Below, piece by piece: positions 16,847-28,439 of a DNA stretch of 64,000 nt. A program made the translations under genes and the position numbers. The first letter of the stretch is position 1; every line of letters starts with the position of its first letter. The notes under the pieces are model-generated. The model did not search any database and was not told the origin of the DNA. It saw only the letters and a program-made list of their open reading frames with translations. The stretch is from Novosphingobium lindaniclasticum LE124 (GTDB taxonomy: Bacteria; Pseudomonadota; Alphaproteobacteria; Sphingomonadales; Sphingomonadaceae): positions 1-64,000 of the forward strand of contig NZ_ATHL01000040.1 in NCBI RefSeq assembly GCF_000445125.1, read 5' to 3'.

Positions 16847-19800
16847 ATGTCGCGCATCTTCATCGACCGGCCGATCTTCGCCTGGGTTCTCGCCATCATC
16901 GTCATGCTGGCGGGCCTGGGCGCGCTGGCGTTCCTGCCCAACGAGCAGTACCCGGACATCGCGCCGACGCAGGTGAACGTCCGCGCCACCTACAACGGCG
17001 CCTCTGCCGAGACGATCGAGAACAGCGTCACGCAGGTCATCGAGCAACAGCTCACCGGCATCGACGGGCTGCTCTACTTCAGCTCGCAATCCTCGAACCG
17101 CGGGCAGGCGACGATCAGCGCGGTCTTCGCCAAGGGAACCGACCCGGATATCGCGCAGGTCCAAGTGCAGAACCAGGTCCAGACGGCCCTCTCCCGCCTG
17201 CCGCAGGCCGTGCAGGCCCAGGGCGTGCGCGTCACCAAGTCCAACCCCGACCAACTCCTGCTGGTCGCCGTCTACGACGAGACCGACAGCCGCTCGAACC
17301 AGGACGTTTCGGACTATCTCACCTCGAACATCCAGGATCCGCTGTCGCGCGTCCAGGGCGTGGGCGACGTGAACGTGTTCGGCGCCTCGCACGCCATGCG
17401 GATCTGGCTCGATCCGACGAAGCTCGCCGCGGTGTCGCTGATGCCCAGCGACGTCACTTCGGCCATCACCGCCCAGAATACCGAAATAGCGGCGGGCGAG
17501 ATCGGCGGTCTTCCCGCTCCCGAAGACCAGTCGATCAACGCCATCGTCACCGCCGGCTCGCGTCTCCAGACCGCGGACCAGTTCCGCAACATCGTCCTGA
17601 AGACCAATACGGACGGCTCCGTCGTCACCATCGCCGACGTCGCCAGGGTCGAGATCGGCGCGGAGAACTATTCGACGATCAGCCGGATCAACGGCCACCC
17701 CGGTGCAGGCATCTCGATCTCGCTGTCTCCGGGCGCTGACGCGCTGGCGACGGCGGAACTCGTCAAGGACAGGATGACGCAGCTCGCCAAGGGCATGCCC
17801 GACGGCCTCGGCTATATCTACGGCAACGACTCCACGGCCTTCATCAAGCTGTCGGTGGCCGAGGTGGAAAAGGCGCTGTTCGAAGCGATCGTGCTGGTCG
17901 TGATCGTGATGTTCGTGTTCCTGCAAAGCTGGCGCGCCACGCTGATCCCGGCCATCGCCGTGCCGGTGGTGCTGCTGGGCACTTTCGCGGTATTCTACGT
18001 CGCCGGATTCTCGATCAATACGCTGACCCTGTTCGGCCTGGTGCTCGCCATCGGCCTGCTGGTCGACGACGCGATCGTCGTGGTCGAGAACGTGGAGCGC
18101 CTGCTGGAGGAAAACCCCGGCATGTCGCCGCGCGAGGCGACGATCAAGTCGATGCAGGAGATCCAGGTCGCCCTGGTCGCCATTGCGCTGGTGCTCTCCG
18201 CCGTGTTCCTGCCGATGGCCTTTTTCGGCGGCTCGACCGGGGTGATCTACCGGCAGTTCGCACTGACGATCGTGGTCGCCATGGTGCTCTCCGTCTTCGT
18301 CGCGCTGATCCTGAGCCCGGCGCTCACCGCCACGATGCTCAAGCCAAAGGTGGCCCACGGCGAGGCCACGCCGACATGGATCGAGCGGCGCGCGCCCTGG
18401 ATCGCGCGGCCCTGGGAACGCTTCCACACCTGGTTCAACCGCAGCTTCGAGCGCATGACCGATGCCTATGCGCAGCGGGTAGAACGGGTGGTCGAGCACA
18501 AGTGGCGCTGGCTGCTGCTGTTCCTGATCGCCTGCGCCGCCACGTACGGCCTGTTCCAGCGCCTGCCGACCGGCTTCCTGCCGAACGAGGACCAGGGCAC
18601 GATCATGGTGCAGTGGCGCCTGCCCGCAGGTGCGCCGCGCTCGCGCACGGAGGAAGTGCAGCGCCAGGTCGAGACGTATTTCAAGACTTACGAGAAGGGC
18701 AACGTCGCCAGCATGTTCACGCTTTCGGGCGGCGGCATGGGGGCGGCCGGCCAGAACACCGGCCAGGCCTTCGTCACGCTGGTCGATTGGGAATCGCGCA
18801 AGGGCAGCGAGAACAGCGCCGAGGCCATCGTGCAGCGCGCAAACGGCGCCTTGCGCGGATTGCGGGATGCGCAGGTCTTCACGCTCGTACCCGGCGCCAT
18901 TCGCGGGCTCGGTTCCTCGGCGGGCTTCACCATGGAACTGCAGAACAGCAGTGGCATGACCCGCGAGGCGTTCCAGAAGGCGCGCGACGAACTGCTGGCC
19001 AGGGCCGGCGAGGACGACCGCCTTTCCAACGTGCGCCTAAGCGACCTTCCGGATGTCTCGACGCTGAAGATCAACACCAATACGCGCGCGCTGACCACCT
19101 ACGGCGTCACCGCCGCCAGCGCCAACTCCACTCTCCAGACGGCCTGGGGCGGCACCTACGTCAACGACTTCCTTGACAAGGGCCGGGTGAAGCGCGTCTT
19201 CGTTCAGGGCGATGCGCAGTTCCGCTCGCGTCCCGAGGATCTCGCCAACTGGTTCGTGCGCGGTACCAGCGGCCAGATGGTGCCCTTCTCCGCCTTCTCC
19301 ACGATTGGCTGGTCCACGGCGCCGAGTTCGTCCTCGCGCTTCAACGGCCTTCAGGCTTACGAGTTTTCGGGCAACCCTGCTCCGGGTGTCAGTTCCGGCA
19401 CGGCGATGACGGTCATGGAAGAACTCGCGAGCAAGATTCCCGGTATTTCCGTCGCCTGGGCCGGCGCCTCGTATCAGGAGCGACTCTCATCCGGTCAGGG
19501 GCCGATCCTCTACGGCCTCTCGCTGCTGGTGGTGTTCCTCTGCCTGGCCGCGCTTTACGAAAGCTGGTCGATTCCCATCGCGGTGATCCTGGTCATTCCG
19601 CTCGGCCTGCTGGGCGCGATCCTGGCGGTGACGCTGCGCGGGCTGGAGAACGACGTCTATCTCCAGATCGGCCTGCTCACCACCATGGGCCTCGCCGCCA
19701 AGAACGCCATCCTCATGATCGAGTTCGCCGAACAGGCGGAACGCCAGGGCAAGCGGGTGATCGAGGCGGCGCTGGAAGCGGCCCGCATCCGCCTGCGCCC

Positions 19801-20047
19801 GATCCTGATGACGAGCTTCGCTTTCATCTTCGGCGTCATCCCGCTGGCGATCGCCAGCGGCGCGGGTGCCAACAGCCGTATCGCCATCGGCACCGCCGTC
19901 GTCGGCGGCATGCTCACCGCGACGCTGCTGGCGATCTTCTTCATCCCGCTGTTCTTCGTCCTGGTGCGCCGCGGCATGCGCGACGGGATCGCCTCTGCCC
20001 GCCGCCACCTGCAAGAACGCCGCGCACGCAAGGGAGGCGCCGCATGA
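16847..20047 (+). CDS. RND multidrug efflux pump, HAE1 (AcrB/MexB) family
   Basis: 1066 residues starting MSRIFIDRPIFAWVLAI, the typical HAE1 N-terminus. Twelve transmembrane helices and two large periplasmic loops are evident. The proton relay aspartates lie in GLLVDDAIVVVENVERLL at residues 407 and 408, the same numbers as in AcrB, and the partner lysine is in TMGLAAKNAILMIEF (Lys952). The trimer exports hydrophobic compounds from the periplasm and outer leaflet, driven by proton influx. The gene is 8 bases after the adaptor and its stop overlaps the start of the channel gene by ATGA. Regulators are not adjacent, so control cannot be inferred. Confidence 0.96.
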   Translation: MSRIFIDRPIFAWVLAIIVMLAGLGALAFLPNEQYPDIAPTQVNVRATYNGASAETIENSVTQVIEQQLTGIDGLLYFSSQSSNRGQATISAVFAKGTDPDIAQVQVQNQVQTALSRLPQAVQAQGVRVTKSNPDQLLLVAVYDETDSRSNQDVSDYLTSNIQDPLSRVQGVGDVNVFGASHAMRIWLDPTKLAAVSLMPSDVTSAITAQNTEIAAGEIGGLPAPEDQSINAIVTAGSRLQTADQFRNIVLKTNTDGSVVTIADVARVEIGAENYSTISRINGHPGAGISISLSPGADALATAELVKDRMTQLAKGMPDGLGYIYGNDSTAFIKLSVAEVEKALFEAIVLVVIVMFVFLQSWRATLIPAIAVPVVLLGTFAVFYVAGFSINTLTLFGLVLAIGLLVDDAIVVVENVERLLEENPGMSPREATIKSMQEIQVALVAIALVLSAVFLPMAFFGGSTGVIYRQFALTIVVAMVLSVFVALILSPALTATMLKPKVAHGEATPTWIERRAPWIARPWERFHTWFNRSFERMTDAYAQRVERVVEHKWRWLLLFLIACAATYGLFQRLPTGFLPNEDQGTIMVQWRLPAGAPRSRTEEVQRQVETYFKTYEKGNVASMFTLSGGGMGAAGQNTGQAFVTLVDWESRKGSENSAEAIVQRANGALRGLRDAQVFTLVPGAIRGLGSSAGFTMELQNSSGMTREAFQKARDELLARAGEDDRLSNVRLSDLPDVSTLKINTNTRALTTYGVTAASANSTLQTAWGGTYVNDFLDKGRVKRVFVQGDAQFRSRPEDLANWFVRGTSGQMVPFSAFSTIGWSTAPSSSSRFNGLQAYEFSGNPAPGVSSGTAMTVMEELASKIPGISVAWAGASYQERLSSGQGPILYGLSLLVVFLCLAALYESWSIPIAVILVIPLGLLGAILAVTLRGLENDVYLQIGLLTTMGLAAKNAILMIEFAEQAERQGKRVIEAALEAARIRLRPILMTSFAFIFGVIPLAIASGAGANSRIAIGTAVVGGMLTATLLAIFFIPLFFVLVRRGMRDGIASARRHLQERRARKGGAA

Positions 20048-21471
20048 CCCGGTTTCGTCTGGTGGTGCTGACTTTGCCCGCCCTTGCGCTGAACGCCTGC
20101 TCGATGGCGCCCAAGTACGTCGCGCCCGTGGCGCCGGTTCCGGTTTCCTGGCCGGTCGGCGATGCCTATCTGGCGCAAAGCGAAGCTGCGCTGCCGCTGG
20201 TCTCCTATCGCGAGATCTTCCAGGACCAGCGCCTCCAATCGCTGGTCGAACAGGCCCTGACCAACAACCGGGACCTGCGAGTGGCCGCCGCCAACCTCGC
20301 CGCCGCCCGCGCGCAGGTCCGGGTCGTGCGCGCCAACCAGTTCCCCGCCATCGGCGTAAGCGGATCGGCCACGCGCACCGAGACGAACGGCCGGAACGGC
20401 GGTTCCCCGGCAGCGGTGACGGGCGATCGCACTTCCTTCTCCTTGCAGGGCGGGATCTCCAGCTTCGAACTGGACTTCTTCGGCAAGTACGCCAGCGCCA
20501 CCCAGGCCCAGCGCGACACGGCTCTCTCCACCGAGGCGGCTGCCCGCACCGTGCGCCTCGGTCTCGTTGCCGATCTGGCGCAGGCCTGGACCGACTATGC
20601 GGCCGACAAGGATCTGCTGGAGATCGCAAGAGCCACCGCCGCCAACGCCGAGCGCAGCGTGACGCTCACCGGCGCGCGCCTCAAGGGCGGCGTCGCCCCA
20701 CGCACCGATCTGCGCCAGGCCGAGCAGGTTCTCGAAACCGCGCGCGGGGACGTGGCCTCGCAGACCACGGCTCTGGCGCAGGACATCAACGCCATCCGTC
20801 TGCTCGTCGGCGCGGACTTCGACGAAAGCCTGCTTCCCGGCAGCCTCGACGAAGTGAACCGTTCCCTGGCCGTCCTGCCCGCCGGCACCAGTTCCAGGGT
20901 CCTGCTGCGCCGCCCCGACGTGGTGGAAGCCGAATATCTGCTCCGGGCCGCCAATGCCGATATCGGCACGGCACGCGCGCAGCTCTTCCCGTCGATCTCG
21001 TTGACGGGCCTGCTGGGGGTCGCCAGCAATGCCCTGTCGGCATTGTTCGACAAGGGCGCGTTCTCGGCCACGCTGGGCGGCAGTGCCGATTGGTCGATCT
21101 TCAACGCCGGCGGGCGCGTCGCCAATGTCGAAGTCGCCAGGGCGCAGCGCGACGCGGCGCTGGCGTCCTACGAACGGGCGATCCAGACCGCTTTCAGCGA
21201 AGTGGCGGACGCCCTGGCGGACCAGGGCACGCTGTCCGAGCGCCTGCGCGCCGCCTCGCGCTTCACGGAAGCGGCCAGCGACACCGCCCGGCTGACGGAA
21301 GCGAGCTATCGCCAGGGTATAACCAGTTCGCTCGAGAACCTGGATGCCCAGCGCAGTCTCTATAGCGCACGGCAACAGGAAATCGCGGTCCGCCGCGCTC
21401 TCGCCGGCAATCGCATCACGCTCTACCGCGTGCTCGGCGGTGATCAGGCTTCACCGGCACAGGCGGACTGA
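20044..21471 (+). CDS. Outer membrane efflux lipoprotein, NodT/OprM family
   Basis: 475 residues. The signal peptide ends LALNACSMAPKYVAP with a lipobox (Cys19), as in OprM/NodT proteins. Two related halves each carry paired long helices, with conserved pieces such as NNRDLRVAAANLAAARAQVR, LVADLAQAWTDYA, RPDVVEAEYLLRAANADIG and the C-terminal YRQGITSSLENLDAQRSLY. It forms the trimeric exit duct for the pump coded by the preceding gene. The ATGA overlap supports co-translation. Confidence 0.95.
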   Translation: MTRFRLVVLTLPALALNACSMAPKYVAPVAPVPVSWPVGDAYLAQSEAALPLVSYREIFQDQRLQSLVEQALTNNRDLRVAAANLAAARAQVRVVRANQFPAIGVSGSATRTETNGRNGGSPAAVTGDRTSFSLQGGISSFELDFFGKYASATQAQRDTALSTEAAARTVRLGLVADLAQAWTDYAADKDLLEIARATAANAERSVTLTGARLKGGVAPRTDLRQAEQVLETARGDVASQTTALAQDINAIRLLVGADFDESLLPGSLDEVNRSLAVLPAGTSSRVLLRRPDVVEAEYLLRAANADIGTARAQLFPSISLTGLLGVASNALSALFDKGAFSATLGGSADWSIFNAGGRVANVEVARAQRDAALASYERAIQTAFSEVADALADQGTLSERLRAASRFTEAASDTARLTEASYRQGITSSLENLDAQRSLYSARQQEIAVRRALAGNRITLYRVLGGDQASPAQAD

Positions 21472-21510
21472 ACAGCACGGCGGAACCCGATAAGCGGCCG
21501 GGTTGAGGTG

Positions 21511-21529
21511 ATGCGATGCGATGCGATGC
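21511..21529. repeat. Short tandem repeat of ATGCG
   Basis: Nearly four head-to-tail copies of the pentamer ATGCG lie in the efflux-cysQ intergenic region, where copy number change would not affect a reading frame. Confidence 0.8.
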
Positions 21530-21621
21530 AGGGCGCGGATGTCGCGCTGATCCGTCAGGGCCTTGCACCGGCCGTATCAGCGAGATGTCCGCTTTGGGCC
21601 GGGCGTTCTCATCCCGTCGCC

Positions 21622-21666
21622 GCGAAGCAATCCAGCGGCGGTTTGTGCGGCTCTGGATCGCTTCGC
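21622..21666. repeat. Imperfect palindrome of a dispersed intergenic type
   Basis: GCGAAGCAATCCAG and CTGGATCGCTTCGC pair with one mismatch around a 17-base loop, and the right arm continues as AACGCTCGCAATGAC. This resembles the TGGATTGCTTCGCTACGCTCGCAATGAC-like repeats often seen between genes of alphaproteobacteria (from memory, not searched). It may end transcription from both sides. Confidence 0.6.
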
Positions 21667-21775
21667 AACGCTCGCAATGACGATGAGCCGTGGGTCGCCT
21701 GCTGGTGCTCATTCCCAAGCGACCCCAGTGCGATCTTCCCCAGCCGGCGCTACCAGATCGCGGCGCGCCCCACCC

Positions 21776-22513
21776 TCAGACCAAGGCCTTGACCTTACCG
21801 AGTACCATCTCGGCATGCTCCTTCCGGCAGATCAGCAAGTCGGGCATGTAGACGTCTTTCTGGTTGTAGACGAGCGGCGAGCCGTCGATCCGCGAGACGT
21901 GAAGCCCCCAGCCCAGCGCGACGGCGGCGGGCGCGCAGCTGTCCCATTCGTACTGTCCGCCGGAATGCAGGTAGATATCCGCCTCTCCCCGCAGGATCGC
22001 CATGGCCTTGGCCCCGGCTGATCCCATCGGCACGAGTTCCGCGCCGATTTCCTCGGCCACGCTGGTCGCTTCCCTGGCAGGCCGTGTGCGGCTGACGACC
22101 ATGCGCAGCTTTTCCGGTGCGGGCGGCACCTCTCCCGGCTGGTCGGAGCGCAGGACCACGCCCGCGCCCGGCAGCGCCACCGCGCCCAACACTGGCGCCC
22201 CGTCCACCGCCATGCCGACATGGACGGCCCAGTCCGCCCGCTCCTCGCCATATTCGCGGGTGCCGTCGACCGGATCGACGATCCACACTCGCTCCTTGCT
22301 CAGGCGCTCGGCATTGTCCTTTTCCTCTTCGGAGAGCAGCCCGTCCTCGGGCCGCTGCTCACGAAGGGCGTGGCAGAGGAACTGGTTGGCGGTCTGGTCC
22401 CCCGCCTTGCCCAGCGACTTGCCCGAGAACAGGCCGGAGGCCCGCACGTCGAGCAGGATCTGGCCGGCCACCTGGGCCAGATGGGCGGCAAGATTGGCGT
22501 CGTTCAGGCTCAT
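21776..22513 (-). CDS. cysQ: 3'(2'),5'-bisphosphate nucleotidase
   Basis: 245 residues of the inositol monophosphatase superfamily. The metal-binding motif DPVDGTREY is intact, as is the C-terminal WDSCAPAAVALGWG block, and GLLSEEEKDNAERL carries the conserved acidic pair. CysQ turns 3'-phosphoadenosine 5'-phosphate, the by-product of PAPS use, into AMP. It overlaps cysNC by TGATG and is the third gene of the sulfate activation operon, which fits that role. Cytoplasmic, possibly peripheral to the membrane as in E. coli. Confidence 0.93.
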   Translation of the reverse strand: MSLNDANLAAHLAQVAGQILLDVRASGLFSGKSLGKAGDQTANQFLCHALREQRPEDGLLSEEEKDNAERLSKERVWIVDPVDGTREYGEERADWAVHVGMAVDGAPVLGAVALPGAGVVLRSDQPGEVPPAPEKLRMVVSRTRPAREATSVAEEIGAELVPMGSAGAKAMAILRGEADIYLHSGGQYEWDSCAPAAVALGWGLHVSRIDGSPLVYNQKDVYMPDLLICRKEHAEMVLGKVKALV

Positions 22514-24450
22514 CAGGCGTCTCCCAGCAGAGTGTCGACAATGAGGTTGGCCGCCTCTTCCGGCGAGATCACCGTCGTGTCGATGCGGATTTCAGGGTTG
22601 CGCGGCGCTTCGTAGGGGCTGTCGATGCCGGTGAAGTTCTTGAGTTCGCCGGAGCGCGCCTTCTTGTAGAGTCCCTTGACGTCACGCGCCTCGGCCACCT
22701 TCAGCGGGGTATCGATGAACACCTCGAAGAATTCGCCTTCGGGGAGCATCGAGCGCACCATCTCCCGGTCCGCCTGGAAGGGCGAGATGAAGGCGGTGAT
22801 GACGATCAGGCCCGCGTCGGTCATCAGCTTCGAGACTTCGCCCACGCGGCGGATGTTTTCGATGCGGTCGGCCTCGGTGAAGCCCAGATCCTTGTTGAGG
22901 CCGTGGCGCACGTTGTCGCCGTCGAGCAGGAAGGTGTGCCGGTTCATCCGGTGAAGCTTCTTCTCGACGAGGTTGGCAATGGTCGACTTGCCGGAGCCTG
23001 AGAGGCCGGTGAACCACAGCACCGCCGGGCGCTGGTTCTTGAGGCCGGCATGCTGCTTGCGGTCGATATCGACGGCCTGCCAGTGCACGTTCTGGGAACG
23101 GCGCAGCGAGAAGTGGATCATGCCCGCCGCCACCGTGGCATTGGTCATCTTGTCGATCAGGATGAAGCCGCCGAGCGTGCGGTTGTCGGCATAAGCCTCG
23201 AACACGATCTGCTTGTCGGTGGTCAGTTCCGCCACGCCGATCGCGTTCAGCTCCAGCGTCTTGGCCGCCAGCTTCTCCATCGTGTTGACGTTGACTTCGT
23301 ACTTGGGTTCCTGGACCGTCGCCGAAACCATCTGCGTGCCGACCTTCAGCCAGTAGGCGCGGCCGGGCACCATGGCCTCATCGGCCATCCAAACGAAGGT
23401 CGCCTCGAACTGGTCGGCGGTCTGCGGCGGATTGTCCGCGATCGAGATCACGGACCCTCGCGAACAGTCGATCTCGTCGGCGAAGCAGACGGTGACCGAC
23501 TGGCCCGCGACCGCTTCCTCCAGATCGCCGTCATAGGTGACGACGCGGGTGATCGTGCTGGTCTTGCCCGATGGCAGAACGCGGATCTTGTCGCCCGCCC
23601 TGACCGAGCCGGTGGCGATCAGGCCCGAGAAGCCACGGAAATCGAGGTTCGGCCGGTTCACCCACTGCACCGGCAAACGGAACGGTTTGTCTGCGTCTAC
23701 CGAGGAGAGAACCTCCACCGTTTCCAGATGCTCGACCAGCGTGATGCCCGCGTACTGCGTCGCCTTGTACCACGGGGTCTTGTCCGAAAGCGTGGTGATG
23801 TTGTCGCCCTTGAAGCCCGAGATCGGCAGGGCGGTGAAGCTCTCGATGCCGATTTCCCGCGCGAACGCGCCATATTCCTCGACGATCCTGTCGAAGACAT
23901 CCTGGCTGTAGTCCACGAGGTCCATCTTGTTGACGGCCAGGACGATGTTCTTGATGCCGATCAGGTGGCACAAGTACGAGTGGCGGCGCGTCTGCACCAG
24001 CACGCCCTTGCGCGCATCGATCAGGATCACCGCAAGGTCGGCGGTGGAGGCGCCGGTGACCATGTTGCGGGTGTACTGTTCGTGGCCCGGGCAGTCGGCA
24101 ACGATGAACTTACGCTTCTCGGTGTTGAAGAAGCGGTAGGCCACGTCGATGGTGATGCCCTGCTCGCGCTCTGCGGCAAGACCGTCCACCAGCAGGGCGA
24201 AGTCGATCTCCTGGCCCTGGGTGCCGACCTTCTTCGAGTCCGATTGGAGCGCATCCAGCTGGTCCTCGAAGATCATCTTCGAATCGTAGAGCAGGCGCCC
24301 AATCAGGGTGGACTTGCCGTCATCGACGCTGCCGCAGGTGATGAAGCGCAGCATCGTCTTGTGCTCGTGCTGGACGAGGTACGCGTCGATATCGTCCGCG
24401 ATCAGTTGGTCGGTAACGTAGACGGCTTCTTTGGTTTCAACGTCGGACAT
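22513..24450 (-). CDS. cysNC: Sulfate adenylyltransferase subunit 1 fused to APS kinase
   Basis: 645 residues from ATG 24450 ([12 protein letters not shown]). The N-terminal part is the CysN GTPase: [13 protein letters not shown] (about 38-50), [16 protein letters not shown], then two beta-barrel domains. From about residue 460 an APS kinase domain follows with Walker [10 protein letters not shown] (about 484), [15 protein letters not shown], and [13 protein letters not shown]. With CysD it makes APS using GTP hydrolysis and then phosphorylates it to PAPS. The CysN-CysC fusion (NodQ type) is common in alphaproteobacteria. Reading upstream of 24450 would run into another frame of cysD. Overlaps cysD and cysQ by TGATG. 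Confidence 0.95.
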   Translation of the reverse strand: MSDVETKEAVYVTDQLIADDIDAYLVQHEHKTMLRFITCGSVDDGKSTLIGRLLYDSKMIFEDQLDALQSDSKKVGTQGQEIDFALLVDGLAAEREQGITIDVAYRFFNTEKRKFIVADCPGHEQYTRNMVTGASTADLAVILIDARKGVLVQTRRHSYLCHLIGIKNIVLAVNKMDLVDYSQDVFDRIVEEYGAFAREIGIESFTALPISGFKGDNITTLSDKTPWYKATQYAGITLVEHLETVEVLSSVDADKPFRLPVQWVNRPNLDFRGFSGLIATGSVRAGDKIRVLPSGKTSTITRVVTYDGDLEEAVAGQSVTVCFADEIDCSRGSVISIADNPPQTADQFEATFVWMADEAMVPGRAYWLKVGTQMVSATVQEPKYEVNVNTMEKLAAKTLELNAIGVAELTTDKQIVFEAYADNRTLGGFILIDKMTNATVAAGMIHFSLRRSQNVHWQAVDIDRKQHAGLKNQRPAVLWFTGLSGSGKSTIANLVEKKLHRMNRHTFLLDGDNVRHGLNKDLGFTEADRIENIRRVGEVSKLMTDAGLIVITAFISPFQADREMVRSMLPEGEFFEVFIDTPLKVAEARDVKGLYKKARSGELKNFTGIDSPYEAPRNPEIRIDTTVISPEEAANLIVDTLLGDA

Positions 24451-25352
24451 CAGAAGTACCCCTGCTGCTTCTTGACTTCCATGCCGGCACCGCCGGCGTC
24501 CTTGTCGATGGCGCGGCCTTGCCGTTCCGAGGTGGTGGTGAGGAGGGTTTCCTGGATCACTTCCGGCAGCGTCTTCGCCTCGCTCTCCACCGCGCCGGTC
24601 AGCGGGTAGCAACCGAGCGTGCGGAAGCGGATCGAGCGTTCCACGGGAACCTCGCCGGGTTGGAGCGGAAAGCGCTCGTCGTCGACCATCAGCAGCATGC
24701 CGTCGCGCTCCACGGTGGGGCGCTTGTCCGCGAAATAGAGCGGCACGATCGGAATGTCGTTGAGGTGGATGTACTGCCAGATATCCAGCTCGGTCCAGTT
24801 GGAGATCGGGAAGACCCGGATCGATTCCCCGCGCGCCTTGCGGGCATTGTAGAGGTTCCACAGTTCCGGCCGCTGGTTCTTGGGATCCCAGCCGTGCGAG
24901 GAGGTGCGGAACGAGAAGATACGCTCCTTGGCGCGGCTCTTCTCCTCGTCGCGGCGGGCGCCGCCGAAGGCTGCGTCGAAGCCGAACTTGTCCAGCGCCT
25001 GCTTCAGGCCTTCGGTCTTCCACATGTCGGTGTGGAGCGCGCCGTGGTCGAAGGGATTGATGCCCTTCTCGGCCGCTTCCGGGTTCTGGTAGACCAGCAG
25101 CTCCATGCCGCTCTCCCGCGCCATCTTGTCGCGCAGTTCGTACATCGCCTTGAACTTCCATGTCGTATCGACGTGGAGCAGCGGAAACGGCGGCGGCGAG
25201 GGATAGAAGGCCTTGCGGGCAAGATGCAGCATCACCGCGCTGTCCTTGCCCACCGAATAGAGCATCACCGGCTTCTCCGCCTCGGCAACGACTTCGCGGA
25301 TGATATGGATGCTCTCGGCTTCGAGGCGCTCCAGGTGCGTGAGTGTCTTCAT
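24450..25352 (-). CDS. cysD: Sulfate adenylyltransferase subunit 2
   Basis: 300 residues from ATG 25352, preceded by GAGGA. The PP-loop [17 protein letters not shown] that binds ATP is intact, as are [30 protein letters not shown] and [15 protein letters not shown]. CysD catalyses ATP sulfate adenylyl transfer in a complex with the CysN GTPase. First gene of the cysD-cysNC-cysQ operon; its stop overlaps the next start. It is divergent from the regulator gene at 25456 with 103 bases between. Confidence 0.95.
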   Translation of the reverse strand: MKTLTHLERLEAESIHIIREVVAEAEKPVMLYSVGKDSAVMLHLARKAFYPSPPPFPLLHVDTTWKFKAMYELRDKMARESGMELLVYQNPEAAEKGINPFDHGALHTDMWKTEGLKQALDKFGFDAAFGGARRDEEKSRAKERIFSFRTSSHGWDPKNQRPELWNLYNARKARGESIRVFPISNWTELDIWQYIHLNDIPIVPLYFADKRPTVERDGMLLMVDDERFPLQPGEVPVERSIRFRTLGCYPLTGAVESEAKTLPEVIQETLLTTTSERQGRAIDKDAGGAGMEVKKQQGYF

Positions 25353-25437
25353 CAGGTCATCCTCTGCCGGGGCGCGTGCCCGTTGGCTGGGTCTCGGTTC
25401 GTCCCCACCCGAATCGCAGGGATGACAATCGAGTGAA

Positions 25438-25453
25438 CCTCCCATATGGGAGG
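25438..25453. promoter_or_regulatory. Perfect 16-bp palindrome at the start of a LuxR-type regulator gene
   Basis: CCTCCCATATGGGAGG reads the same on both strands. It contains the GGGAGG ribosome binding site of the regulator (ATG 25456) and lies in the short divergent space to cysD. It could be an operator for the adjacent regulator or an RNA hairpin that hides the ribosome binding site. Confidence 0.5.
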
Positions 25454-25455
25454 GT

Positions 25456-26553
25456 ATGGCCCTCACGAGCAATGATGAGACCGATCTTCTGATCCCACTC
25501 TTTCAGGGAAGCAGCGAAAATCCGCGTTTCTCGACATTTCTGGAAAGGTTGCGTCGCCGCAGCCAAGCCGATTACGTCAGCCTGATCCTCCGCATGGGCG
25601 ATGGATCCCACACCGCAATTGCCGACAGCTACGCCGGATTCGACATGCGCCAACGCGCGCTCGAGTCGCGGATCGAAAGCCCGTTCGACCTCGATCGCTA
25701 TCTCTACGACAGCTTGCGGCCAGGGCGCGTATACTCGATCGGCGAACTGATCGATCACGATCCCATTGCCCGATCCGACCGCAACCGCAGAATGGCCCGT
25801 CTCGGAATCGGCGACGAGCGTGTGGTGCGAATTACCGGGGGCGACGGCTACAGTGCCTGGCTGCTGATGGCGCGTGCGCGGGAATGCACGGCAGCGGACA
25901 GCGCGCTGCTTTCCAGCCTCGTGCCCTATGTCGCGATCGCACTGGAAAACCTGGTGGCAATGGGCCGCGATCGGCTTTCGGCGCGGGTAAATGCCATGGG
26001 GTTGGAGCGCACCGGAAAAGGCTGGATGCTCCTCGATGCCGACGCCCGCGTCGTTGCCGCCGACCCCGCACTCACACGGTTCTGGCAGGCCCATTGCGGC
26101 GCGGCACTGCGCCCCGGCGAGCGGGTGCTTGGCCTCGACCTTGCCGCCGAGCGCAAGCTGGCCGCCGCAGCCGCGGAAATGGCGCAGGATCGCACTTTGC
26201 CCGCCCGACCGATGCTCCTGCGCAGCGATCCCCGTGTCGAGGCGCTGTTGGTGCCCGCCGACGATGCCGAGGCGCTTGCCGCCCCCGCTCTCATGGCGCT
26301 CTGCACCCTGCCTCAGCCTCACTCGAACCACGGCGCCGAGCGGTTGGCCGAAATCTTCAACCTGGCACGACGGGAAGCCGAACTGGCGATGGCTCTGGCT
26401 GATGGGCAATCCATTGCCGAGGCCGCCGGGCGCATGGGGCTGACGCTGGAAACCGCCCGCAACTACTCGAAGCGGCTCTACGCCAAGCTGGGCGTGCGCG
26501 GCCAGGCGGAACTGGTGAAGCTGGTCTACGAGAGCAGCGCAGTTATGGGGTGA
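25456..26553 (+). CDS. LuxR-type transcriptional regulator with N-terminal sensory-like domain
   Basis: 365 residues. The C-terminal part (about 300-360) is a LuxR-like helix-turn-helix: [20 protein letters not shown] followed by [20 protein letters not shown]. The N-terminal ~200 residues have a mixed alpha/beta pattern with a GAF-like layout ([37 protein letters not shown]), and residues 200-290 look PAS-like ([18 protein letters not shown]). No known ligand residues of acyl-homoserine lactone receptors are visible, so it is not called a quorum sensor. It is divergent from cysD, which suggests but does not show a role in sulfur genes. ATG 25456 has GGGAGG four to nine bases upstream. Confidence 0.85.
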   Translation: MALTSNDETDLLIPLFQGSSENPRFSTFLERLRRRSQADYVSLILRMGDGSHTAIADSYAGFDMRQRALESRIESPFDLDRYLYDSLRPGRVYSIGELIDHDPIARSDRNRRMARLGIGDERVVRITGGDGYSAWLLMARARECTAADSALLSSLVPYVAIALENLVAMGRDRLSARVNAMGLERTGKGWMLLDADARVVAADPALTRFWQAHCGAALRPGERVLGLDLAAERKLAAAAAEMAQDRTLPARPMLLRSDPRVEALLVPADDAEALAAPALMALCTLPQPHSNHGAERLAEIFNLARREAELAMALADGQSIAEAAGRMGLTLETARNYSKRLYAKLGVRGQAELVKLVYESSAVMG

Positions 26554-26558
26554 ACGGT

Positions 26559-26590
26559 ACTGGGCGGGCGCGGACAGAGTCCGCCCCAGT
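26559..26590 (+). terminator. Hairpin after the regulator gene
   Basis: ACTGGG...CCCAGT encloses GCGGAC-AGA-GTCCGC, giving a long GC-rich hairpin six bases after the stop. There is no T-run, so it may stabilise the 3' end rather than terminate. Confidence 0.5.
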
Positions 26591-26704
26591 GCAGCTCACC
26601 CCAAACGTCATCGTGAACTTGGTTCAGAATCCCTTTCTGCGCACGAACCTCCGCTCCTCAGCTCCGCCGGACATTTGCCGCTATCGGAGCCGAGACACCG
26701 GAGA

Positions 26705-28432
<1,728 letters not shown>

Positions 28433-28439
28433 TCACCAT

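Larger units (their letters stand above)
21472..21775. other. Convergent intergenic region with repeats
   Basis: 304 bases between the efflux operon and cysQ, which converge here. AACCCG...CGGGTT at about 21486 can form a small hairpin. A short tandem repeat and a large imperfect palindrome of a dispersed type are listed separately. No ORF with recognisable sequence is present. Confidence 0.5.

Noticed and set aside
15585..21471. Reading the RND genes as a heavy-metal (CusA/CzcA) pump
   Set aside because: The pump keeps the AcrB-type DD pair at 407-408 and HAE1 N-terminus, and lacks Met-rich metal motifs.
22513..25161. An 882-residue reading of cysNC extending upstream into cysD
   Set aside because: The extra ~237 residues are an out-of-frame reading of cysD. 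The ATG at 24450 overlaps the cysD stop and begins the conserved CysN sequence.
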